From the NCBI RefSeq assembly GCF_037392515.1, contig NC_090288.1, forward strand, positions 12,381,969-12,445,968: a stretch of 64,000 bases of DNA, given 5' to 3'. Position numbers and translations under genes: made by a program. Shown here one piece after another: positions 48,301-56,517 of this stretch. Every line of letters starts with the position of its first letter. Position 1 is the stretch's first letter. Under the pieces are notes generated by a model that saw only the letters and a program-made list of their open reading frames with translations, searched no databases and was not told where the DNA came from. The stretch comes from Haliotis asinina (lineage: Eukaryota > Mollusca > Gastropoda > Lepetellida > Haliotidae).

Positions 48301-51300
48301 ACTTGCACAGATCGATGTTCAAGATGTTGATCACTGGATTGTCTGTCCTCATTATTTACGGACCACCACCATATAGTTGGAATATTGCTGAATGTGGCGT
48401 TAAACAACAAACGATGTAAAAAGTTACTTTTGAAACCTTAAATATTTAATATCTACAAAATAAAGCAAGAGTGTACACTAAACCTTGTGCATTTATACAA
48501 TATGCCCATAGTTTCTGTGTCTTATGTTCATAGATGTAAATATGATTAAAGTCAATTCTTCAGTTTGTATTATTTATGTTTATGTTTTTTGTTATTTTGT
48601 TGTTTTTGGTTTTGTGTTAGTTTTAATCATATTGGTCCGATTATTTTGGATAAGAAGATCAAGTTGTCTCTGTAAAATCATGATAACTTATCCTCTCATG
48701 TAGACTTGCCTCTTTATTATACATCTATGGACTTATCATTCAGTACAGCAGCGTGTGAAACAAGGCCCATTCAACCAGCCCAGATCAGGTAGATTTCTCC
48801 CAGATGGTCTAAATTTACTGCTCATCAGCCTGAAGGTCTGGCAAAAATACATCTGAGTAAATTCACCAAATTTTAAAATCTATTTTTCAAAATTAGCATT
48901 ACATTTGACACTTGGATTGTCTGGTCTGGTTAAATCCATTTGGGGCTGGTGGCAATTTAAAGGTACCAGCCATAATGTCTGGCTGGGATATTTGTCTTAT
49001 TTCATACACTGAATACAGACTTGAGGCAGGGCTATTAAAACTTCATCCATGCTATGTACTGTACTTGTGTCTGTTGGACTTTCTCTATTGAACTCACTTT
49101 CAGAGCAAATTTTGAAATTTTCAGCTGCATCAGAAAATGAATTCAGAAGAACTGCGCCAATTTGCTGAACTTCTGAGAAGGTTGTACAGTGACATGCCGA
49201 TAGATGAATTTTGTGAGCAGGTGCTCCTTCTGTATGGGCAAGATAGGAAACATCTTCTGGCAGGTGAGTGTTGACTTTCTTCCTCATCCTCCAGTAAAAG
49301 AGATCCGTAAAGGTCTGGGAAAGAATAGGCCTTCGGAAACCCATGCTTGCTATAAAAGGCGACTGCACTTGCAGTAAGAGGTGACTTGGGTGGTCAGGTT
49401 CGCTAACTTGATTGACATGTCATGGGTTCCCAATTGCACAGATCAGTGCTCATGCTGTTGATCACCGGATTGTCTAGTCCAGACTTGATTATGTACACAC
49501 CACGACCATATAGCTGGAAAATTGCTGACTGTGGCGTAGAACTAAACTCATGAACTCACTTACTCCAGTAAAAAGAAAAATTTGCAGTCCTCATTTTACA
49601 TTATAACCATCTTCTCAAGGCAAGGGAAATAACCTTGACCTAACTGTCTATCTTCAACCCATGTCAAACTAAAACAGAATTCAGTTACTCAGCTATGGCA
49701 TCACTCCTGGCTATGTGGTCCTTTTCACGCTCCTTCATTTGACTAATCAGATTTCCACCTTTCAAATCATTTGTATTTGTATGAAACAAAATGTCTGAGC
49801 AGAGGTCACGATAATCAATAGACAAAATCATAATTAGACTGGTCGTACCTTGCAAACTGCATCATATCACTGAAGCACTTTGATAAAAATATGACAAGAT
49901 TTTGGAAAGCTTTGTCATCTGGATGTATATTTCCAGATATTAATTTGAATGCCCTGTTTATAGACTACAGGACTTACAGAGGGTAGTTTTGTTATCTCCC
50001 TTGCCTGAGAAAGATGTTTACGCACCGGATACACATTTTGCAACAGTCTTCACACTTATCTCCCATAAACCAAAATTATAACTCCAGTAACTTCTGAAAT
50101 AAATGTTGTCATTTGACTGAAATTACAAATGCTTTTTGTCTGCAAGACTAAAAGTGGATGATACATTTTCTGGGCCCTTTAAAATGATATGATGACTACT
50201 TCTCATTTACAAGTACTAAGATATTTGAATATATAAATGTTTAAAGATGTTTGAAAATGATTACTTTGAATGGAACAAAGTATATACATGTATCAGCTTC
50301 TGTTAATGGTTTACTGGATTTAGGAACCATGCTCAGTCACTAAATAAGGAATGTTTGTGTTTCAGACTTAAGTCCATTTATCCCGTCAGAAGATTACACT
50401 TATTTCCTCGACTTCCTCTGCAAGAACGACATCGCCCTCCCCCAAACTGGGACTGTCTCAAGCCTTAGGAGCAACACAAGAAAGTACATGTAATATAAAA
50501 AATAATTAATAGAAATAGATTAGAATTGGTCTTCAGCAACCAATATGTGCATGCCCAAAAAGACATGGTTTAGAATTCATTCACTAGTCTTCAGCCACCA
50601 ATACTTTTACAGTAAAGAAGGCATAAGTTAGAATTAGTCTTCAGCCACCAAAAGTTAACACCCAAGTTAAACTTGGGTTAGAATTGATCTTCAGCAACGA
50701 ATACTTGCACATCTGTAAAAGACATGGGGTAAAATTGGTTTTCAACAACTAATAATTATACACCCATTAAGACGTCGGTTAGAATTGGTCTCTGGCAACC
50801 AATACTTGTACATCCATCTAGACATAGGTTAGAATTAGTCTTCAGCAACCAATACTTGTACCCATTAAACATGCAGTTTCAGCAGTCCATGCTTGTGCTT
50901 AAGAGGAGACTCCAGGAATTGAGTGATTCAGTTTCACTGTCATGGTTGGCACTGTATCCCAGGGGCGGTGGGGTAGTCTAGTGGTTGAAGCGTTCGCTTG
51001 TCACGCCGACGACTCGGGTTCGTTTCCCCACATGGGTACAATGTGTGAGGCCCATTTTCTGGTGTCCCCCGCCGTGATATCGCTGGAATATTGCTAAAAG
51101 CGGCGTAAAAACAAACTCACTCACTCACTCACTGTATCCCAAATCAACAAAAACATTTTACTGTGGTCAATGAAATATTCCAACTATATAGTGGTAGTCT
51201 GTAATTAATCAAGTCTGGACCACACAATCCAGTGATCAGCATCATGAGCATTGGACTATGCAACTAGGATATGATGACAAGTGACACTGAACCCTAAGTA

Positions 51301-51962
51301 AGTGAGTCTGACCTGAAATCTGTTACTTGCCTCTTATGACAAGCATGGGATGCTGAAGGGCCATTCTTACCCCGATCTTCATGGGTAAATACATCATCCA
51401 AACATATCACATTTAAGACCACAGGAAATGACCCACAAAATTAGTTCTGTAGCATGCACATGACAATTCTTAGAGAAAGGTGAGATTGAGTGACCATAGG
51501 TGACAGGATGGTCTTTGTCGGAATCTGTTAAAACTGATTCAGCTCGTTTCTTAAGAGGTCAAAGGGTGTGCACAGGGCTAAACTGATCTGACATGGTCTG
51601 CATTAATGTGATACGATTTAATGGGAAATGATAAACGATTATGAATATATTGTCTATCAAACTAATCTGAAAGATCAAATGTTCAAGGTCACATGTTCTG
51701 GGGCTTTTTTTCAAGGGTAACATCAATTTCACCAGTTGAATCATCATAGGAAGACTTTCACATTGCAAAGTCGTCATGTTTTTAAAGTTGACTTCAGGCA
51801 TGACATTTCTTTTCCAGCAGACGGTCAGTCAGTGAGTTGTCAACAACAAGCACCATCACCAACAGCAACGGCGATGATGTGGAACAAATTCTTAATATGA
51901 TCACTGATCAAATTGCTCATCTTGATACCAGTGATACAAACTCAGAATATTTTGACTACTGA
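36372..51962 (+). CDS. CCM2: CCM2 / malcavernin
   Basis: Exons: 36372-36398 (tentative), 38550-38693, 40017-40100, 40949-41047, 44309-44396, 44776-44822, 45464-45600, 47832-47970, 49125-49263, 50366-50483, 51821-51962; 1164 nt, 387 aa (human 444). Phases agree throughout. The PTB domain spans about residues 45-190 (YEHDAIFSLSVNNIKI, LLLRVPMHEIAAVCYVKDDD, EELCALIGQCFQLVYTEATM). After a linker, the harmonin-homology domain spans about 256-341 (ELRQFAELLRRLYSDM, LLLYGQDRKHLLA, LSPFIPSEDY). The C-tail is Ser/Thr-rich (SELSTTSTITNSNG), as in vertebrates. Family role: scaffold linking KRIT1 (via PTB) and MEKK3 (via HHD). Exon 1 codes only nine residues unlike the human start; its ATG and donor are plausible but unproven. 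The exon 7 donor is GTAG/GTGG at 45600, because the earlier GT gives a stop. Confidence 0.93.
36690..37850. repeat. Minisatellite of ~33-44-bp units in CCM2 intron 1, split by a SINE
   Basis: Twenty or more imperfect units of GTTGGATAAAGTGTTGAT plus ATATGTGTGACACT, interrupted at 37190-37461 by a SINE A. Confidence 0.9.
37190..37461 (-). mobile_element. SINE family A, full length, with target-site duplication
   Basis: Flanked by ACTCTGCTGGA at 37179-37189 and 37462-37472. Close to the family consensus, hence young; it was inserted into the minisatellite. Confidence 0.94.
40183..40650. mobile_element. MITE family M, copy 3, in CCM2 intron 3
   Basis: Both ~60-bp TIRs are present: CATCCTCAATATCTCCC...CCCTGGATGCAT and its inverse ATGCATCCAGAGTATAG...TATTGAGGATG. 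No coding capacity. A SINE B tail fragment (40665-40700, minus) abuts the right end. Confidence 0.88.
41117..41134 (-). mobile_element. Left piece of a SINE A split by a TTAA element
   Basis: TTTGTTTGTTGTTTAA is the end of the family A tail variant seen at 48412; the remainder of the copy resumes at 43031. Confidence 0.75.
41135..43030. mobile_element. 1.9-kb TTAA-type DNA transposon, non-autonomous, in CCM2 intron 4
   Basis: Ends AGGGCCACTGATGCAGAGCAA and, inverted, TTGCTCCGCATCAGTGCCCCT, with TTAA directly outside each end (41131-41134, 43031-43034). TTAA duplications are used by piggyBac and Kolobok elements; the AGG ends favour Kolobok-like. No transposase frame is seen inside. Confidence 0.82.
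43031..43190 (-). mobile_element. Right piece of the SINE A split by the TTAA element
   Basis: Continues from the tail at TTAATGCCACACTCAGCAAT to the middle of family A; the head is absent. Confidence 0.82.
43227..43417 (+). mobile_element. SINE family A with internal deletions
   Basis: GTTAGAGGCGACTAATGGG through CTGACTCACTCACTC. The CAGGCTCGCTGA block and part of the tail are missing. Confidence 0.85.
43882..44053 (+). mobile_element. SINE family B in CCM2 intron 4
   Basis: A box TAGCTTGATGG and the body ACATGGGTACAATGTGTGAAG are seen; the tail is diverged. Confidence 0.85.
44063..44308. repeat. Repeated acceptor-like blocks before CCM2 exon 5
   Basis: Three blocks of GTTCTCTC + pyrimidines + TTCAGGAT or TTCTAGGAT at about 44065, 44152 and 44285. 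Only the last is joined to coding sequence. Confidence 0.7.
44444..44500 (+). pseudogene. Fragment of CCM2 exon 7 duplicated in intron 5
   Basis: About 55 bp matching exon 7 bases 45474-45530 with roughly four differences (AACTATGCGCTCTGATTGGT is exact). It lies 48 bp after the exon 5 donor, has no convincing splice sites, and is out of order relative to exons 6 and 7. Confidence 0.88.
44577..44734 (-). mobile_element. SINE family B in CCM2 intron 5
   Basis: Minus-strand copy with a complete GTGAGTGAGTTTAGTTTTA tail and A box at its far end (TAGTCTAGTGG). Confidence 0.9.
45311..45347. repeat. Hairpin repeat, copy 2
   Basis: GTAGATGCTTGATAACA and TGTTGGCATCTACACC, related to 27969-28018. Confidence 0.65.
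45653..45810 (-). mobile_element. SINE family B, diverged, in CCM2 intron 7
   Basis: Tail ATGAGTTTAGTTTTATGTC and the middle GGGGACACTAGAAATGAG are clear; the tRNA head is degenerate. Confidence 0.8.
46168..46257 (+). mobile_element. SINE family B, 3' half only
   Basis: TTTCTGGTGTCC to the expanded (ACTC)n tail. Confidence 0.85.
46338..46362. repeat. Microsatellite (GAAT)n
   Basis: Six perfect four-base units. Confidence 0.93.
46513..46649. mobile_element. Foldback element with 58-bp arms
   Basis: Arms 46513-46570 and 46592-46649 are inverted copies identical at about 54 of 58 positions, around a 21-nt loop. Each arm begins CACAGGGACTTGTATCGC. It has no coding content and lies in CCM2 intron 7. 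Confidence 0.93.
46709..46866 (-). mobile_element. SINE family B in CCM2 intron 7
   Basis: GTGAGTGAGTTGGGTTTTA tail, ACATTGTATGCATGTGGGG body and a decayed head (TTTAACCAGTGGACTA). Confidence 0.87.
47033..47110 (+). mobile_element. SINE family A head fragment
   Basis: CCTGTAAAGATCCATGATAG and GGTCTTTACCAAGCAATG are recognisable. Confidence 0.65.
47206..47356 (+). mobile_element. SINE family A, 3'-truncated
   Basis: Head and middle, to CTGTTCAACACTGGTTTATC. Confidence 0.8.
48188..48412 (+). mobile_element. SINE family A with GTTAAACAACAAAC tail, CCM2 intron 8
   Basis: All main blocks are present. It ends in the alternative tail GGCGTTAAACAACAAACG. Confidence 0.9.
49306..49566 (+). mobile_element. 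SINE family A in CCM2 intron 9
   Basis: Near full length, from AAAGGTCTGGGAAAGAATAG to the decayed tail AACTCATGAACTCAC. It begins about 40 bp after the exon 9 donor. Confidence 0.88.
50516..50905 (+). repeat. Tandem array of the SINE A head (~50-65-bp units)
   Basis: Six or seven units of GGTTAGAATTGGTCTTCAGC + AACCAATACTTGTACA + a short spacer with an AGACAT motif. The unit corresponds to the first ~40 bases of family A. It lies in CCM2 intron 10. Confidence 0.88.
50960..51133 (+). mobile_element. SINE family B, the most intact copy in the window
   Basis: GGGGCGGTGGGGTAGTCTAG head, B box GGTTCGTTTCC, full body and a (ACTC)n tail. Confidence 0.94.
51170..51386 (-). mobile_element. SINE family A in CCM2 intron 10
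   Basis: From AATATTCCAACTATATAG to CCCCGATCTTCATGGG; the outer tail is lost. Confidence 0.87.
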
Positions 51963-52508
51963 TGCGTCCCTCATAGAAGAAGTCATTGACTCCGATGCAA
52001 CAGGTCCAGCATGTGACAGTGTTTGTTTTTAGAATATGGGACACCCATAGTCTAGTGTTTGTTTGGAGAGCTGAACACTGGGGATTCAAACTATTGGCTG
52101 TATCAAACCAAATGGTGCTAAATCATGGTTCTTGTTCTTATCCTGTCTGCTGGGCGAAATGGACTGGAACATGGACTGATTGTCTCAGTTGATAAAATGT
52201 GTCGGAAAATGGAATACCCTCCAGTTTGGCGTCTGATTTGGTTGGCACTATGAAACCAGTGATAGTTCTCACTAGTGCATGCACATTCCATGCACATCAC
52301 TATACAAGTGCAATACACAAAGGTAACACACTGTTTACCCTGACCTGAAAAAGCTGTTATTTTGTTACATCTGTTATAAACCTAAGTTCATTCCCTGGTT
52401 GCCCATTGTCCCCACTCCACAATGGAATCTTAGCGCAAAGGAGACAGAAGTCCTTTAACACTGGCTATTTACAGTTGCAGCTCTGAGATGGGTTTGTAGA
52501 ATGGAGCC

Positions 52509-52587
52509 CATCCTCGATATCTCCAAGCTATACATTCCGATAACTCTCCACTATAGTGGAATGTATAGCCTGGAGATACCGAGGATG
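52509..52587. mobile_element. TIR-only foldback related to MITE family M
   Basis: CATCCTCGATATCTCCAAGC and its inverse GGAGATACCGAGGATG meet with almost no interior. The arm sequence matches the family M TIR. Confidence 0.82.
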
Positions 52588-53613
52588 AATGGAACCATGG
52601 TTTTTAAGATATGCAGGTTATAGTCCACATTGTATTTACTTGAATTAAAAAAATGCTTTATGTTGACAAATAAGTGCATAATTGTGTGTTTACCGTTTTG
52701 CTCATTCAACCATCACATGCAGATATATGCATTTCACATGTCACAAACCATATACCAATCAACAGGAGATATATTCTATATTTTACCTTATGTGGTATGT
52801 GTCTTCAGGACATGAATGTCCTGATGGAGTTTGAAAACAGAGGACAGGTTAAAATTCTTTACAGAGTTATGGCACTTGGTAAGCGTTTCCTGACTTAGTA
52901 CATGTTATCCCAGATCTGAACAGATTTTCTCAGTAACCGTTATAGATACGGAAACCAAATGTGTTATGTGTTTTCAGGACATAACTATCGTGTTGGAGTT
53001 AAAGGACAGGAACCAATTCTGAACTCTGTGGCAGGGCATGGCATCTTGTTTGTTGATGTTTTAATTCAGAAAGCATAATATATGGTCTCTGGTGATTTTA
53101 ACCAGCTGTTGTTGAATCCAGCAATTAAAATGAAATGCTTTGAAAAACATTAATGTTAATACTTAATAAAACTAATGCGGGTCAGTTTGTCTGTGACTTT
53201 GTTTTGATTGAGCGGAAACGCAAACAATCAACTCCAATTCTATGACTAAGTTCTAGTATTAGTTTCACTGTGACAGAAAATTACAATGACTTGCAGTTGC
53301 TATAATAGAGGAAGCACTCAGACTTTCAAGCTGAATGTTGATCTAAATTCATCTGTTTTAGAATAAGTTCTGTCAATCTGACTTTCCTACACCATAAATC
53401 GTGCTGTGGCTCATGAATACAAGCCTACTTCCTTCAACTTGGGAGGTCAAAGCTCATTCATGTTTCACCTTCATGGGAGTGTTCTCACAAATAGGTTTGA
53501 ATCTGAAGGCATTTTTTTTCCTGAAGTACCAGGTATACACATCAAGATTAAATGTCTAATGTCAGATATCCTTAGAATTAGTCAGTGCCGTTTTCAAGCA
53601 AATGTTTATTAAT

Positions 53614-53750
53614 GAGAGTGAGAGCAAGTGAGCGAGTGAGTGATGTTATGCCGCCCACAGCAATATTCCAGCTGTATGGCAGCGGTCTGTATATACGCGA
53701 GTCTTGACCAAAAAGAGCAGTGATCATCAGCATGAGCAACAGTTGAATCC
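53614..53750 (-). mobile_element. SINE family A, tail half
   Basis: Extended GAGTGAG tail, GCAATATTCCAGCTGTATGG and TCTGTATATACGCGAGTC; the head is lost. Confidence 0.82.
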
Positions 53751-53978
53751 TGCTGTACATAAATATAACTTCTTAATGTCAGAGATAAATCCTTAAACTT
53801 TAAATAATCTGGCAGTGTATGTATTTAATGCTATGTGTCTTGGACAGTCATTTCTACATATTGTAACATAACTGGACCGCATGTTATTGCTTGTAGTGTA
53901 TATGTGTGCATACTCTCTGATAGTCAATTGTAAATGTAGGATCTGCTCGTGGCCTCCACCACAAGAAATCAAGACAGG

Positions 53979-54401
53979 GCAGCATAATCATCGATATGCG
54001 CAATTGGGAACTGATGATGATTCAACCAAGTCAGTGAGTCTGACCCTCCGATTCCATTAATTGCCTCATACAACAAGCATTGGTTACTGAAGGCCTATTC
54101 TACCCTGGAACCCGTGAAGGTGCCGGAGTAGAATAGACCTTCAGCAACCCATGCTTGCCATAAAAGGCGACTATGCTTGTCGTAAGAGGCGACTAACAGG
54201 ATCGGGTGGCCAGGCTCGCTAACTTGGTTGACACATGTCATCGGTTCCCTATTGCGCAGATCGATGCTCATGTTGTTGATCACTGGATTGTCTGGTCCAG
54301 ACTCAATTATTTACAGACCGCCGCCATATTGCTGAAATATTGCTGAGTGCTGCATAAAACTGAACTCACTCACTCATTATTCTACCCTGGATCTTCACAG
54401 G
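53979..54401 (-). mobile_element. Older SINE A, split by a younger one
   Basis: Pieces 53979-54108 and 54378-54401 are one minus-strand copy whose TATTCTACCCTGG became the target duplication of the inserted element. Confidence 0.9.
54109..54377 (+). mobile_element. SINE family A, full length, nested, with 13-bp TSD
   Basis: Flanked by TATTCTACCCTGG at 54096-54108 and 54378-54390. This defines the family ends as AACCCGTGAAGG at 5' and CTCACTCACTCAT at 3'; the element is 269 bp. Confidence 0.95.
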
Positions 54402-54943
54402 TCTTATGAAAGACTGTCATGTCCTACATGTGCTAAAGATTAGAAACATGATAATACCTAAAAATTAAGCAACAAGTTTAGGACATTATCTTTTTAAGAT
54501 ATCTCTTTATTATGCAGATGGAACTTTGAGTTACTGGTACATCTGATCATGATTTCACCTTCATGACACACACATGGAGAAATATACAAGAACATCACTA
54601 CCAGTAACTAGCCAGTAACTAAATGACATAAGATGCAGTACAAGCAAACAAACTGCTAAAAAGCTTCAGTAAAACTAACCATAACACCTGATCTGAATGA
54701 ATTCCTGGCAATGTTCATTTTAACATCAGAGATTGTAGTGGCTGGTCAGAAGGAAGACATTAATATTTTAAATGAGATGCACATTCAGGTGAAAGAACGT
54801 CGGCACAAATTTTACAGATATGTATCCCAGATACTTTTCTTTAAAAAGAAATGTACTCTGAACAAATTCAAAATAAAGAAATGTACCTGATACCCAAAAT
54901 GACCAAGAGGTCCATATTCCAGATCTCAAAACCAAAATAAAAT

Positions 54944-55232
54944 ATAGTTGTTCCTGTTCAACTGATTGCGAGTCGTATTGTGCATAATGTCATTATTGTG
55001 TATGCTTAAATTGTTTCTTATCTCATATAATGCATTGAAATAAAGTTGTTCCTGTTCAACTGATTGCGAGTCGTATTGTGCATAATGTCATTATTGTGTA
55101 TGCTTAAATTGTTTCTTATCTCATATAATGCATATAAATATAGTTGTTCCTGTTCAACTGATTGCGAGTCGTATTGTGCATAATGTCATTATTGTGTATG
55201 CTTAAATTGTTTCTTATCTCATATAATGCAAT
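54944..55232. repeat. Three tandem 98-bp units
   Basis: Units start at about 54946, 55044 and 55142 (AGTTGTTCCTGTTCAACTGA) and are essentially identical. Confidence 0.93.
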
Positions 55233-55704
55233 CAGATGCATTTAATACATTGTGGCAGTTCTGATTTGGAAAACAGCACAGTACGTGTTTTGAAATTAAT
55301 GCAAATGTAACCAAAACGTGGTGAGATAAAAGAAGAAAAAAATGCACATTGCAGAATGGACTTGTCCTGCAGTACTTTCTGTATTTTGATTTCATCTAAG
55401 CTACACAGAAATGTACCTAGGGTACACATCTGTAGTATCTGTGCAAACATCGACCTCTTCAGCACAAGACAGAGCTTATTGTTTTTGCTGCTTTCTTTCT
55501 TAAATTACAGATCAGATGTCATATTGGCAGATGTGAAGTATTTTATTTGTTGCATTACTTACATATATCACAATCATAATCTTAAAACAAATCTGAAATT
55601 ATGTCACATTCCACAGTAATATGTTATTCACATGACTGGGGACTTATTATTATTGTTCAGCTGTTAAATATTATATTTAATTAACAACTCTCACTGATAC
55701 CACT

Positions 55705-55842
55705 TTCTAGCAGTATTACTGTGAGCAATATCACAATGGGGGGTCATAGTAAATGGGCTTCACACTGTACCAATGTGGGAAACCACACAGGTTTACACAA
55801 TCACAAACATATGTTTTAACCATGAGGCTATCCTGCCGTACC
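55705..55842 (-). mobile_element. SINE family B, diverged
   Basis: AGCAATATCACAATGGGGGG, CACTGTACCAATGTGGG and the head TTTTAACCATGAGGCTA. Confidence 0.78.
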
Positions 55843-56517
55843 TTCAAGGTTTTAAAAGAAAGGTTATCAAAACATTATGAAACAAAGTTAGTTAATCTAA
55901 GAATCGGCCACTTTTTACAACTTTAAAGTGGAATTAATTGAATACATACTTATCAATAAGAATTTAGGCATTCATTCTGTGAAGGAGTCATAGGAGTCTG
56001 AGGCCACCTTAGAGGTATAATCCTACAACACACTCAGCCCGCCGCGTAGCCAATTATTAACCTCCTGTTCTGGTGGAGAACAGCCATGTCTGCCCACTCC
56101 GTAGGTTATATCTTCAAAATATACATGACACAGATTCAGTGTAAGTTGTGCTCCAGCTGGAGGGATCAATGACAACTATAAAATGGTTCTTCAGTGGGCT
56201 TGCGGGCCTAACAAATGAACATTGAGGTTTAAAACAGGACTAGCAGAAACAATCCCATACATTTGCAAGCACTGTAAGCCTTGTAGGTACAGCATCAGGA
56301 TCATAAAGTAATATTAAATAAGTCCTTTGCACCTTTTTTTCGTAAAGGAATACTGGTTTTGTTTTTTCAATGCAAAATAAAGTACAAAAATCGTGACGAT
56401 GAAACTGGTTCCACTAATACATACTGCTATCTCTTAAGCATTTTGATAAAGCGAATAGACAGGTGCCCAGTCAATACGAAGAACTCTCCTGAAACAGTGG
56501 AAAGAAAGGTGTCGAAA

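Larger units (their letters stand above)
51963..56517. other. Intergenic region between CCM2 and ATP23
   Basis: CCM2 3' UTR first; AATAAA at 53165 is a candidate poly(A) signal. Two imperfect ~50-bp relatives (TCTTCAGGACATGAATGTCC near 52805 and TTTTCAGGACATAACTATCG near 52973) lie about 165 bp apart. No coding exon was recognised. 55850-56500 shows nothing I can name. Confidence 0.55.

Noticed and set aside
50480-50493. CCM2 ending at the TAA after AGAAAGTACATG
   Set aside because: A donor at 50484 joins to an exon at 51821 encoding the Ser/Thr-rich C-tail known from vertebrate CCM2.
54944-55232. CRISPR-like array
   Set aside because: Three 98-bp units with no unique spacers in an animal genome; ordinary tandem repeat.
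56359-56517. Longer ATP23 N-terminus from an upstream in-frame ATG
   Set aside because: The sequence is low quality and lacks homology; the ATG at 56518 has a far better context. Transcript data could overturn this.
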